This document shows, piece after piece, positions 21,765 through 32,646 of a DNA stretch of 64,000 nt (positions within the stretch are counted from its first letter, which is position 1; the number at the start of each line of letters is the position of its first letter). Source of the DNA: Pseudopyrenochaeta lycopersici (taxonomy: Eukaryota > Ascomycota > Dothideomycetes > Pleosporales > Pseudopyrenochaetaceae); contig NHZP01000055.1 of assembly GCA_003313425.1 (NCBI GenBank), positions 124,001 through 188,000 of the forward strand, read 5' to 3'. Under the pieces are notes generated by a model. The model did no database searches and was not told the origin of the DNA. It saw only the letters and a program-made list of their open reading frames with translations. A program made the translations under genes and the position numbers.

Positions 21765-22901
21765 TCAGTAACCAGTCATCCTTCCCTCCATGTCAATACA
21801 GTCTTGAAGCCTTCGTGGCATACTATCTACACGCTGGTTTATGAAGTCAAGAGTTATTTTCTCCCAGCCCTCATGGGCTAGCTCTCGCGTCTCAGCTTCA
21901 TCCCAGTGTGCGAACTTCTTAAGATGCTGTTTCACGACCTGCCAGCAATTCTCAATAGGAGCAAGGTCAGGGCTGTTAGAGCAATTGAAGAAGTAGTCAA
22001 GGTTGTTCTTACGCTTCCAGGTAGCTACAACGTTGCGGTCTGAGCCTCCCCCGTGGCCGCTGTCGTTATCTTCTTCTAGGATAAAGTGAGGCTGCTCTTC
22101 AATCCAGGGCCTGACTACTGGCTCAAGGATAGTATCTCTGTACACCTTAAGAGAGAGCTTACCATTCCTGTTACTAGGAGTGTTACAGAAAGTAAGGTTG
22201 CTCTTCAAATTGTAGCCTACAGCAGCCCAGATGTGCGCAGTCTCCTAGTCTCTTTCATCCTCTCGGTTGAGCTGTTCTTGAATACAGTCGCTGCAGTAAC
22301 ACTCGCCAGGCCTGCGGGTGACTCGAAGCTTTCCCTGAGGCCCTACACGGCAGTGTACCTCATCTGAGAAGCGTACATCTCGCCAGTCCTCCTTGGTAGG
22401 TTTGAGCGCAAGGCAGGTCTCGTTGTGCTTTACTCTCTGCTTTGCGCAGCGCTGAGAGACCCAGCCCTTCGTACAAGCGATACATTTGTGATAGTCTATA
22501 GAGCCTAGGTGCTCGCGGAGGGTATCTCCACAGGCATCTAAGTTAAGCTTATATGCTAACTGCTCCCAAGTAAGGACGCGAGCTTCCCAACCTTGATCTT
22601 GGAGGAAGCGGTCACAGCGTTCAAGGTCCTTGCTACTGAGCTTTGATGGTCGCCCCCGCTTCTCCTTGAAGGCAGGGTTGTTATGGTGAGTTCTGTCAAA
22701 AGCCATCTCTGCTAGATTATCTGGAACCTCCTCTTCTCTTCCCTCCTTGAGTATAGCCCAGCCTTGCTATTTTGAGACGCCGTAGAACTTAAATAAGTCG
22801 GTATGGTAGTATGGAATGCCCGTTGCGTCATTGAAGTCAGCAGCGCCACGTATGCGAGCTTTTTTAGGGGTACTGATATTCAGAATACCACTTCTGGGCA
22901 T
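21765..22901 (-). pseudogene. Tc1-like DDE transposase with two in-frame TAGs
   Basis: One 379-codon frame from the ATG at 22901 (MPRSGILNIS...) to 21765, interrupted only by TAG at 22769-22767 (context GVSK*QGW) and at 22247-22245 (context DERD*ETAHIW). It has an N-terminal helix-turn-helix, RFSDEVHCRVG carrying the first Asp, LEEDNDSGHGG with the second, and NSPDLAPIENCW with the final acidic residue, the usual Tc1/mariner DDE arrangement. Both stops look like CAG to TAG, RIP-type. Clear terminal inverted repeats were not found. This would be an almost intact element but for two transitions. Confidence 0.8.
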
Positions 22902-23987
22902 GCTGAGAAAGATGCACACATAAAAATAATATATTGACTATGTAGTTGTGCTGTAAAGTAAGGTTCAAATTAGGAGCTTGCCATAATCGTCATCTCAATT
23001 TGGTGGGGGGCGCTTTCGGAGTCGGCTCTTTTTTTCCCGGCGCGTGTGTGGCTTGAGGTGGTTGGGCAGTGTTTTCTTTATGATTGGTACAAGATTGTAA
23101 ATGTTTGAAAATCGATCGATTGGTAGGAGTATTAATATCCCTATACCACTCAGTATCATATCTGCAGCTTTGCGCCCGTCAAACACTGAGATCTCGTGAG
23201 CTGCGACTTGAGTCAAGTCAGAGTCCGGGAAATACGCCACACCCACGTGACCTGATCGTCAGAAGTAAAGACTTGGCATTGCGGGCCACTTAGGTGTCGC
23301 TGGAGTTTCGTAGGCTTCTCCCCTAACTCTCCAAGGCATCTCATCCCTCCTCTTATCGCTCACACGCTCTTCACTCCTTCCCAGATACGCTCAACACTCT
23401 CACTTCCTCGACAAGCTCTCTCACTTACATGCGCATGCCCACTCCTCATCAAACACAATCCTCCTCATCGGCTTGGTCCTCCCTAGACTGCGCTTTTCTC
23501 CTTCCTGACTGCTCTCTGTCTCCACGTCCTACCCAATGCCCTTGTTATTCTGATATCATCGTCTAACTCGTACTTGGCTCACTCGAATCATACTCTCAAC
23601 GGCCCCACTCTCCTCGCCTACTTTCGATAACTCCTCTGCACACCCTCCCCATCAGATACAATTGTCGGTGATATTAGGATAAACCGCGGGGTGGAAACCG
23701 TTGGTGGGGTGTGGAGGAGAGATACCAGGCAGATTCGAAAGAAAGGTTGATTCTCTACGGTTGCGACAAGTCCGAGGTCGCGTTACAGCTACGGTTACGG
23801 AAAACTAACGGGCTTCTGGACAGCCAATAGATCATAATAATGTTGGGCAAGTACTCTCCAAAAACTGCCATCGCGGTGCTAACAAGGACTAGCGAAGGAT
23901 GAACTCTATTCTGGTTTTCAGTGGAATTATTTCTCCTCGCTTTCCGATGGCCCCATCCGCGCACGTGCTAACTCATTTCTTCTGTCC
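22902..23987. other. Intergenic; pyrimidine-rich plus strand
   Basis: No supported gene. From about 23310 to 23650 the plus strand is strikingly C+T rich (CTCC, CACTCT words), a pattern common in fungal promoters and 5' leaders. An 83-aa minus frame at 22995-23246 has no recognisable motif. The APH-type gene starts at the right end. Confidence 0.5.
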
Positions 23988-25130
23988 GTGGACTGGCAAG
24001 CACTCCTCAACTACGCTGTTAATGTTAGAAACGGAATGGGATGCACACTGCTGTCCCATATTGGCCTTGGTCACAATCACATGGTTCGCATCATTCGTTT
24101 CGTGGATGGAGTACAATGGGCAGCACGACTTCGACTTCCGTCTCTGAAAGATGATGGAACATTTTTAGACATCGCAAAGAGCATGGATTGTGAAGCTAGC
24201 ACCATCGCCCTTGTCAGGCAAAATACCAGAGTTCCTGTTCCAGAGGTCTACGCATTCGAGAGCGACAGCAATTGTTCCGTAAAGGCGCCATTCATGCTCA
24301 TGGAATGTCTTGACGGTAACGTTGGAATGGATCTAGGAATGGAAGTGCCACCAGAGCATCAGCAGGATTTCTTTAAAGGTCTAGCAGAGATACACGTAAG
24401 TAAGTCACTATGTGGAGATCCCGCGACTCATTTTGTATTTTAGGTCGAGCTTTCGACTATACAACTTCCCATGATCGGAACCATCCAGGGAATAAATGAA
24501 GACGGCACAATCCAGCAAGGCCCCATACCCGGACTTGGCGGTCCGTTTGCCACTGCCACAGAGTTCTTCCAAACATGGTGTGCCAAAGCCACGTTTGGTT
24601 TATCAGACGATCGACTACATCACTCATGTGGGCCATATGCTGCTGAACTTGTTCCAAGCATCGAGTCCTTTCCGACGAAGTTGGCCAAGGTGGCTAGTCG
24701 CCTCTCTAAATTCGACCAAGGTCCATTTCCTCTCATCCACGGTGATTTTGGTCATAACAATGTTGTTGTAAATGATGACTACCAAATAATTGGTGTAATT
24801 GACTGGGAAAAGGCATTTGCGGCGCCTTGGGAGATTGCTGGAGATTTCCCCTTGACTCTGTCAACCGTTCCGCCCGCCATGGATGCACCATGGAATTATG
24901 ATGAAGTGGGCAAACCAAGAGATCCCATTGTGGCAAAAAAGTTTGCGAGTCAGAAAGACTACATCACAAATATAAAGGATGCGGAAGATGCTAGAAGCAT
25001 AACAGAGTTGCCGCGTCTGTTAAATCTTCTACAAGATTCTTGCAAGCAACGCCTAATGACTGCGATAATGAGGCTATATCCGTCTGGAAAGGTGGGATTC
25101 TACTCTAATTTGGTTCTTGAAGTTTCTTAG
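23988..25130 (+). CDS. APH-family phosphotransferase (aminoglycoside kinase-like)
   Basis: Exon 1 is 23988-24395, intron 24396-24443 (48 nt, GTAAGT...TTTTAG, phase 0), exon 2 is 24444-25130; 364 aa. It has a protein-kinase-like fold: N-lobe with a VAR-like lysine/arginine region (VQWAARLRLP), PFMLMECLDG hinge, catalytic loop IHGDFGHNNVVV (Asp as base, Asn for metal) and VIDWEKAFAAPWE holding the metal-binding Asp. In fungi this large family is mostly of unknown substrate; resistance should not be assumed. All catalytic positions look present. The start codon could lie further upstream, as homologous proteins often have a longer N-terminus. A CT-rich leader precedes it. Confidence 0.82.
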
Positions 25131-26213
25131 CATCAGAGATCAATAAAAAGAGAAAAGGATGGCCCGATTCCAGTCCACTTGATTGTCGCATGAAACGGTT
25201 GAACATTGTCGTCTGTCGCGGAATTGATGCAAGATGCAAGCCATGCAATACCATGCTTCTCAACTTCTTACTCAATGGTGCGGCTCTAGAGCAATGCCTC
25301 AAGGAACGAGTCACGCAGTCAATTAAAATCTGTAGGAAAAGCGGCTCCACAACAGTACCACAAGCCCGGCAATCTGGCCTTTCGTCCTTCGACAGAGAGC
25401 TTTGGCGCCACTAATTTTGTGTCCCACACTCGCACTTCTCTCCACGCTTGACTTGTTTGTTGCAGCTAAACGCACAGCAGGTTGTATAAACACTATCCCC
25501 GTCCCCGTAATTGACTGGTTCAGTGATGTCATCAACAGCCATTTTGACAGTAGATTGATTTGTGTAAAGCTGCTCCGTGTGTTAGATGTGTGACCATTAT
25601 GGTCATTCTTGTTAACTCAAAGACATGCTTACCTGAGGGGATGAAAGCAATGTAGATGTAGGAAGGGAGGGAGGGAAATCTGCGTATGATTGGAAAGAAG
25701 ACGGAAATATAAAGATGAGGAGGAAGGGATTGTTGGCCGCAGAAGGGCGATAATGTGGGCCTTTTATGTATCATTCCTGATGAGGCCTCTGTACAGCAGG
25801 GCTATCCGATGCGGGAGCGAGGTTGAAGTTGCTGCCTGGAGACAGCTGCACGACATGCTGCACTTGCTGGCCAATCGGCTTAGATTCTCCTCCATCCGAT
25901 AAAACTTGAGGCTGGGGTAGAGCCAATATCGGGCACATATTTGTAACCTCTTTATCTGCTTGAGATAGCACTAAAATTAGGTGTGAACTGCTGCGCGCCG
26001 CAATGGGCTAACCTTAATAGCTAGAGCTGTTGTGGCGAAGTAATTGTTATTTGAACGCGTTGAGGCGTGTCAACTTTGGTGGGGCCCAGTGACGGTCACT
26101 GACTGGTGCCGGTTTATGGAGTCGGTTAGGGCCAAGGCCTGTTCAGCAGGGCTACCAGTCGAGCATGATCCGCCGATCCACCACAAGTACATTAACGTAG
26201 TTTATAAGCGAGC
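25131..26213. other. Non-coding stretch, about 1.1 kb
   Basis: Only short frames without recognisable motifs in either strand. It ends at the TA target of the mariner element. Confidence 0.5.
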
Positions 26214-26215
26214 TA

Positions 26216-27569
26216 CAGTCACACGTCAAAAGTTTCTTCCGCATTAGCGCGACGCGTTTCCCCACAACATCACAGCATCAGCTTTGAAGCCTCATAACTA
26301 TGCCACCACAATGCCAAATTTTTCAAGAGTTGAACCAAAATGCGCGTAGAGAACCTAACTTAACAGTTCCGCAGCGGAATCAAATTATTAGGATGTTTCA
26401 TGGTGGTGCTACAGTTACTGAAATTGCTGGTGTGTATGGCCATACTGAACGCTTCTGCATGCGCGATCTCAAGAAGAAGTATCACCAAACAGGCACAACA
26501 GTAGATAAACCTCGCAGCGGCCGACCGCCTATGCTATCGTTTCATCAGAAGAAGATCATCTATCGCAAAGCTCGCGCGCAACCTAAAATTGAATATAAAG
26601 AACTGGCTGGAGTAGGGGTAGTTGTGAACTCAGATGGCACCTCTACGAAGCCACCCAACTGCTCCACATTATATCGATATCTTAAAGGACAAAACCCTCA
26701 CCAAATTTCTATGCAGAAAGCGTCCTAAGCTTAACCGCGCGCGTGCGTTGAGGCGCCTGAAGTTCTGTAGGAAGTACTCTAACTTCTCGTGGCGTCGGCA
26801 CACGCTTAAGTTCTCAGACGAGTGCTTAGTTCAGAAGGGCTCAGGCCAAAACAAAGAGTGGGCCTTTCGATTTCCATGGGAGAAATGGAAGCCAATAATG
26901 CTGCAAACCAACGATACAAGCAGGAAACCAGCATAGATGGTGTGGGCGTCAATACGGATAGATGAACGCGGGCACGCACGGAGAAGCCCACTGGTCATAA
27001 TGTAACGCGATTTTGATGCTTAAAGAGGTGGCTACTCCGCACAAAGTTACATTAGAGCTTTGACAAAAGGCCTTCTGCCAAATTGGCGCCGTTCTCAACT
27101 TTTTATGCAGGACAACGCGCGCGTACATATAGCTCAAGCAATGTGTGAATTCCTGCGCGAGCACCACATCACCACGATCGAATGGCCAGCGTACTCACCC
27201 AATCTCAACCCAATTGAGCACCTCTGGTGGCATCTCAAGAAGCGCATGTACAAATTCTATCCACAATATAACAATTACAGCCAAGCTGAGGAAGAGTGGG
27301 ATGGCTTTTGCAGTGCATTAAAAGAGTGCTGGCGGCGCATACTAGCCAAGCTAATCAAGCGCCTCATCATGAGTATGCCAAAACGAATAGCTGCATGCAA
27401 GAAAGCGCGAGGATGGCAAAAAAAATATTGATTACATATGCAGCTTCTAGTAAAAAAATAATTCAATTATATTATATCGCGGCTGAGATATGAGGTTGTG
27501 AAGTTTTGGGTGCATATGCTTGATAGGGTGGCTCGTGCGCTAGCGGAAGAAACTTTTGACGTGGTACTG
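26216..27569 (+). mobile_element. Tc1/mariner element F1, about 1.35 kb
   Basis: Left end TA|CAGTCACACGTCAAAAGTTT; right end is the inverted counterpart, ending CTTTTGACGTGGTACTG. The left TA target is clear; the right flank is AA, so the TA has decayed or the end is off by a base or two. Homologous, with a better-preserved TIR, to the element at 46155-47503. Confidence 0.75.
26300..27431 (+). pseudogene. Tc1/mariner transposase, broken
   Basis: Pieces in order: N-terminal paired helix-turn-helix (26300-26728; LTVPQRNQIIRMF, then DKPRSGRPP), catalytic block KFSDECLVQ with the first Asp in the next frame (26634-26936), and FMQDNARVHIA plus WPAYSPNLNPIEHLWWHLKK (27060-27431) with the second and third acidic positions. 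At least two frame changes and a TAG at 26936 separate them. Confidence 0.85.
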
Positions 27570-27739
27570 AAGTACGTAGGTACCCTGGATTGGACGGATG
27601 TGTTCGTAGACGGTAGACTCCCATCTGAGGCGATGAACGAAGTCGATAGGTGTGGATTTGGCAGCCATGGTATATCCGTACGATTTCAGTCTGACCCGGA
27701 ACAGGATGCCGCATGCCCCAGGAACAACCACAGGCGGCT

Positions 27740-28770
27740 ATAGAATTAAGGACCTCCAGGCTGCAGGTTATCGCGAGATAGGCGCTCTTGGCCGCCCCCA
27801 CAATATTGCGGTCCATATACGATCCTCTGAGGCTCGTTATAGTGAGTTTCTTGAATTAGCTGGAGAGTCCCTAGGCCTTGATAATGACACGCGGTGGAAT
27901 AGCTGGTCCACACTTATTGACAAGGCAAAAAAGTCTCGAGTCCGTTCCGCCATACGGGAATATCAAGAACGCCATTATAAGCAACTTGAGAACGACTTCC
28001 TTTCACTAGACCACTGGAGAGTTCTTGAAGATACTCATCTCTTCCTCCAGCCATTCTACAAAGTTACACTGGTATCACAAGGCGGCATTGCTACACTTGA
28101 TCAAACTCTCTTCACCGACGATATTCTTATTTGCCACTTCCAGAAATCTGGAGCTAAGCACGCAAATAACCCCTCCCTTCTCTCCTCAATTATCACGAGC
28201 TGGTACGCCTTTGCTAAGTGGTTTATAAAGACAGAGGACTGCCCAGCGTATGCGGCCGCTTTGCTCCTTCACCCTGCTCGCCGACGAGCTTATATCAACA
28301 AGATCTGGAGGAAGGAGTGGCGGAAGAAGGCTGTTGATGATGTATGTAGGTTATGGGAAAGGAAATACGAAAAGATTGAGCGCGAAATTATACAACTAGA
28401 CGAGCCTCTTATCGCAAAAGAACCGGATGCGTTTGAACTCCTTGCCAGAGAGCTTGATATCACTTCTTCGCGCGTTTACGCCTCCACAAAGGACTCATTC
28501 GATGACTTTATAGACCGTGAACCTACTCCGCTTCCTCTGCATATAACAGCACTTGAGTGGTGGCTTCGGCCTGAGCAGTAACGGGACTATCCTCGCCTTT
28601 CACAAATGGCAATTGATATTCTCTCAATCCCAGCTATGTCTGCAGAACCTGAGTTTATCTGGGAATATGATTGAGAAGTTAGAGTGCTTAAAGAGTTGGC
28701 TTAGAGAGAATATATTGGCGGAATTAGGCCTCAGCGGGAAGACGCCTAGTGGCGACAGCAAGAGTAGTGG
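27740..28770 (+). pseudogene. hAT transposase C-terminal half, truncated
   Basis: A long frame open to 28581 contains GALGRPHNIAVHIRSS, LDNDTRWNSWSTLID and HITALEWW, typical of the second half of fungal hAT transposases; after a TAA at 28579 the frame continues as DYPRLSQMAIDILSIP and AMSAEPE, the start of the dimerisation domain, and then breaks, resuming as ECLKSWLRENI. The N-terminal zinc finger and first catalytic Asp are absent, and no TIR was found. The left boundary touches mariner element F1. Confidence 0.75.
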
Positions 28771-28913
28771 ATAATAGCATATGTGGGCGGCACGTGACGC
28801 TACACCAGGCCAAGACCGTATTGTTTACGTATCGCGATAGGTAGGCGATAAACGATATAGACTTCCTTATGCAATACAATAACGATAAAGGCCTTATCGC
28901 GTATCGCTTATCG

Positions 28914-29474
28914 TTAATAGCTCTGCATTCTCCGACGCTTGACCGGCCTGTAGTCGACGTCCTCCTCGTCATCCTTCATAGGGTGGTCCGCAATGAGTTT
29001 CGCCATCTGCGATTCGTCGTGAAATCTGTTCATACATCTCCCCAAATTGCGCACAAGCTTTCGGTCGCTCCTAGACGAAAGCTTGGAAAGGGCCTGATTT
29101 GCCACTCGCTTGTAGCGATCGCGCAGCATGATGACATCGTCGTGGACCAGCACATCGTTTGCGACTGAGTTGCTAGCGACTGTGTTGATCAAGTTGCTGT
29201 ATTGGACAACACTCAGCATGCCTTCCAGACCCGGCAATTGTCGCACTTCCATCCATTGCGACTGGATGTGGTACCAGATGACTCTCGTCTTGCTCAAGAA
29301 TCCTTCCTCAACAGTAATACATTTGATCGACGATGTTGCTGTCGAAGCCGTGGAAGCCGAACTTATCTCCAAACTCCAGGACATCTTCTCTCCAATAACT
29401 GTCGCATTATGTGCGCCGATATCGTGATTGCCATCGCTGGCGAATCGGAAGAAAATCGAGCGCAAAGAGAACAA
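28914..29474 (-). CDS. Uncharacterised ORF, 186 aa
   Basis: Not recognised. Ser/Thr-rich N-terminus, a central stretch VRQLPGLEGMLSVVQYSNL and a charged C-terminus ending in PVKRRRMQSY, which looks like a nuclear localisation signal. It overlaps, on the other strand, a two-exon plus-strand reading frame (29409-29906); at most one is likely real over the shared part. Coding status uncertain. Confidence 0.3.
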   Translation of the reverse strand: MFSLRSIFFRFASDGNHDIGAHNATVIGEKMSWSLEISSASTASTATSSIKCITVEEGFLSKTRVIWYHIQSQWMEVRQLPGLEGMLSVVQYSNLINTVASNSVANDVLVHDDVIMLRDRYKRVANQALSKLSSRSDRKLVRNLGRCMNRFHDESQMAKLIADHPMKDDEEDVDYRPVKRRRMQSY

Positions 29475-29906
29475 TTGGCCAAACAGCTGGACGTTCTCAC
29501 AAAAGGTTCCGAAATCTGTAAGCGGTTCATCGTTGTGGGAGAGCCCGGTACCGCATTTGTGTCTGCTCTTTCCGAATTTTGATTAATATGCTGAATAGAT
29601 TCCGATGATGGCAAGACTCAGATAGGCTATAGGTTCGCGGCCGCCCAGCGCGAATCCCGCGAATTTGACGAGAGATCAGATGGCCCTGGCGATGAGAACA
29701 CACCTTCTACCCCTGGCAGACAACCCTCTGAAGAATCTGAGCTCTTAAGCAATGAGACCACAGGATATTCCAGTTCCCCTATTGTCATCGAGCCTCCTAT
29801 GGCTGAACCTGCAACACTGGAAGTTGAGACCCCGTCCTACAGGAAGAAATATAGGAAATCGAAAATTGCCGCGAAGGGGGCTCTGTTCGAAGATGATGGC
29901 TTTTAG
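29409..29906 (+). CDS. Putative two-exon gene fragment, unknown function
   Basis: Exon 29409-29547 (ending FIVVGEP), a proposed 51-nt intron 29548-29598 (GTACCG...GCTGAATAG) and exon 29599-29906 ending in TAG give 148 codons in one phase. The second exon is acidic and Ser/Pro-rich (SDDGKTQIG, PGDENTPSTPG) and ends in a basic patch (YRKKYRKSKIAAKG), like the tail of a nuclear or scaffold protein. Evidence is reading-frame length plus splice signals only; the real 5' end may lie further upstream. Confidence 0.35.
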
Positions 29907-30078
29907 AGGCAGACTGCTAGTTCGGCTCGTGCAGATCATGCCGACTGGGACGTTGGATATAGGGTCGAGGCGAGCGTGTACATGAGCTCTAGAAGCGGCG
30001 GAAATTCACTGGAGTATGGGGCCCGTTGGGGGCTTCGGCGGGGGAGTTGGTTTTACGGATGGTTCCCATCGTTTGGCG

Positions 30079-30102
30079 CTACTACTACTACTACTACTAC
30101 TA
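30079..30102. repeat. (ACT)n microsatellite
   Basis: About eight perfect ACT/CTA trinucleotide units within non-coding DNA (29907-30856) that otherwise shows no gene. Confidence 0.9.
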
Positions 30103-30856
30103 GTCCTCTAGGATGGTGACTGGGAACGCATGTCGTTCCCGGAATGCGTGTCGACGGAGTCATTAGAAAAGAAATTAACTAGGTAAATATTGCCCATTTT
30201 CCATGCAACTTTACAGCATGGTGCAACCTGCTGCTGCAAACAAGATGCAGCTTCCAGATTAACCGTAGCTACTCTAGGTGTAGAGTTATAAGGTGTTGAA
30301 CGTAGCCCTAACCCTAACGGTACGCTTGGGCTTCTCCCCCCACCAAAACTTCCGGGCCTGCGCCTCGGATATCAACTAGGACAATTCAGGCACTAGTTTT
30401 CATCGCTAGTAGATCAGCAATGCAGAAAAGACCCTCTTGCGAGCTAGAGACCGTCGCTTGCTGGAAGAACAGCTTCTGGTACTCTTGGTTGGAGGATCGT
30501 AGGCGTAGTCGCGCAGGAATCCTACCCCGCGGCCGGGAGGAAAGCTACGGCTCTGCGGCCGCCTCGAGGACAGAGATCCAAAGCAAGCTAGATGCAGGCG
30601 ATTGCGACATGTTTATCTGCAGCAGGTGATGCGGGCAAAGAGGGGGTGGGCATGCGGTGGGCCCCTGATAAGTCCGATCGGAAGTCAGTCCGGGCGCCAC
30701 CACACCAAGCCGCCCCAGCAACCGAAAAAAGCAACGAGCGTCTAGAGTGTGCGATGTGGCAACAAGCTTTACTTACCTGAACTGCAATCGAACACACCTA
30801 CAACAGCTACCTATACCAGTTCTTTATCACAAAATTAAGCAACCCCTAAAACATCA

Positions 30857-32416
30857 ATGCCGTCACACCGGAAATCAGGCCGAACAAGGAAGACGAACGG
30901 TAGTCACCGGCGGGCTGGTAACACCCAGAAGCGACAAGCGACTGCTAGCCCTCCATCAGACACACAAAGCATCGACATGCAGGTAGAAACAAGCGCTAGT
31001 ACCGCGCACGAAAATGCGGCGGCGACAACTGGGCCGTGGGCTACGCCGGCAGAAATGCAATTCTATACAAGCGCCCCAAAAACCCCTTGGTCTAGACGTG
31101 AGCCACTTACTCCGTGCTTGGATGGTTCTGAAGAGGCGGATGTGTTGGAAGAGCGGGATCAAATTTTGGCGCACCTAAGAGAGGAGGAGTCTCCGGCACG
31201 TGGAGATTTTGTGTCGCGTTCTCGCCTGCTAGCCGTCGACCAACAGTTCACGCGATGGGGAAACGTAGGGTGCCAGCTTTGTTTTGCTACAACGGGACGT
31301 CCAGCGCCTGATCACACAATACAGGAATGCCGTTGTTGGGATAGCTCTGCAAAAGCCCAGCTCATCCTCCAATGGTTGGAGGGTTTGGATATTCCTCGAT
31401 ACATTGGCGGTCTATCTCTTTGCAGCCTCTGCGCCAATACAAACTGCCCATGTGGAGATATCATGCTGGGGATTCGGTTGCATGACGCGGAATCTCAACA
31501 AGAGAAGCAGCATTGGAAGGCGCAGCTACTACAGTCTACGGGAAACCAGGACGGCTGCTGCCAGAACAAGCCAATCGTAAAGAGGACAATCGCTGCACTT
31601 TGTGCTTACGACGACCAGGTCCTTGGAAAGCTTTTTGCAGAGAGGTTGTGTAGTGAGAACGGTGTTGATGTGGCTGCTCAAAACCAAGTACAACACTGGT
31701 TTGAGCAGCAGATACCATTCCGCGACGACAAGGTGCTAAGGCTGCTTTTATTGTTTGAAATGCTGGTGCGTGCGTTTGACTTTCGGCAAAAAAAGCAGTT
31801 AAGTGTCCAGTCGCCTCGTGGAGGCAATTTAGGCATCAGTCGGCCTGGGGAGATGAGAGAAGAGACGGAATTTTGCGGGGCCGGTTGGGACGACGAATCG
31901 GAGTTGGAGGGATGGAGGCGTGCACTTCACTGGTGGGTGGGTAAATGCGGATTCTGTGCGGGAAAGGGCTTTTCCGGCACTGATATTGGCCACACAATGG
32001 GGACTTGTACCCGCGGTGGATCTAAGCAGCGACGAGTCCGTCTGGGTGAGGCCATACATCTAGAAGGATTTAAGGCCTGCGGCGGTTGTCCTGAGTGTGG
32101 CATTCCTCGAGAGTTCTGCAACCAATGGATTAAAATAAGAGATGGTAAATGGCAGACGATTCCGTCGAAACGCTGCCAGTACGGGCTGTTGGTGTATGAT
32201 ACTGTTATTGGGCTTTACCAGTGCAACAACGAGAAGTATAGGATGGAGCTTCTTGGGTCAATTATGGACGAGGGCGACTCAGAATACGAGTCCTTTGATG
32301 ACGAGGGAGCCGCATTGTGGCTGGGCAAGAGAATAGATGTGGCAGGGGTAGAATGCTCTAATATTATACGGCAGTTGTGGATGTGGACGAGGATGATGCA
32401 ACGTTTAGAGCCGTAG
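30857..32416 (+). CDS. Cysteine-rich protein, 519 aa (TLH-helicase C-terminal-like)
   Basis: Single open frame. The first 90 residues are basic and low-complexity; the rest has two repeated modules, each a CxxC...H...C cluster followed some distance later by a second cysteine cluster: GCQLCFATTG...HTIQEC then LSLCSLCANTNCPCG, and KCGFCAGKGF...HTMGTC then ACGGCPECGIPREFCNQW. This arrangement resembles the zinc-binding tail of large fungal RecQ-type (telomere-linked) helicases as I remember them; no helicase motifs (Walker A, DEAH) are present here or nearby. So this is either a detached tail of such a gene or an independent zinc protein. The frame is intact and GC content is normal. A 17-bp minisatellite follows about 110 bp after the stop. 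Confidence 0.6.
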   Translation: MPSHRKSGRTRKTNGSHRRAGNTQKRQATASPPSDTQSIDMQVETSASTAHENAAATTGPWATPAEMQFYTSAPKTPWSRREPLTPCLDGSEEADVLEERDQILAHLREEESPARGDFVSRSRLLAVDQQFTRWGNVGCQLCFATTGRPAPDHTIQECRCWDSSAKAQLILQWLEGLDIPRYIGGLSLCSLCANTNCPCGDIMLGIRLHDAESQQEKQHWKAQLLQSTGNQDGCCQNKPIVKRTIAALCAYDDQVLGKLFAERLCSENGVDVAAQNQVQHWFEQQIPFRDDKVLRLLLLFEMLVRAFDFRQKKQLSVQSPRGGNLGISRPGEMREETEFCGAGWDDESELEGWRRALHWWVGKCGFCAGKGFSGTDIGHTMGTCTRGGSKQRRVRLGEAIHLEGFKACGGCPECGIPREFCNQWIKIRDGKWQTIPSKRCQYGLLVYDTVIGLYQCNNEKYRMELLGSIMDEGDSEYESFDDEGAALWLGKRIDVAGVECSNIIRQLWMWTRMMQRLEP

Positions 32417-32526
32417 AGGTACTGTTGAGAGTAACACGTGTTGCCTTCTTGAGAACATGCTCCTCCCTCCTTCTATTCTCTTATAAAGGTGTACTATAGT
32501 CTGCACTTTGTAGTTAACGTAAACCA

Positions 32527-32628
32527 CAACCGAACGGCGCACACAATCGAACGGCGCATACAATCGAACGGCGCACACAATCGAACGGCGCACACAATCG
32601 AACGGCGCACACAATCGAACGGCGCACC
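32527..32628. repeat. Minisatellite, six 17-bp units
   Basis: Six head-to-tail copies of AATCGAACGGCGCACAC with only three or four base changes in all. Being 17 bp, it shifts phase each unit and cannot be a protein repeat in one frame over three units only by 51 bp. It lies between the cysteine-rich gene and the LINE fragment. Confidence 0.95.
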
Positions 32629-32646
32629 CCGCTAAGGTTATACTCT

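Noticed and set aside
23988..25130. Calling the APH-type gene an antibiotic-resistance gene
   Set aside because: Fungal genomes carry many APH-fold kinases of unknown substrate; the motifs show only the fold and catalytic residues.
30305..30318. Telomere-like CCCTAACCCTAAC
   Set aside because: Only two units; a fungal telomere or a meaningful interstitial array would have many more. Chance occurrence is sufficient.
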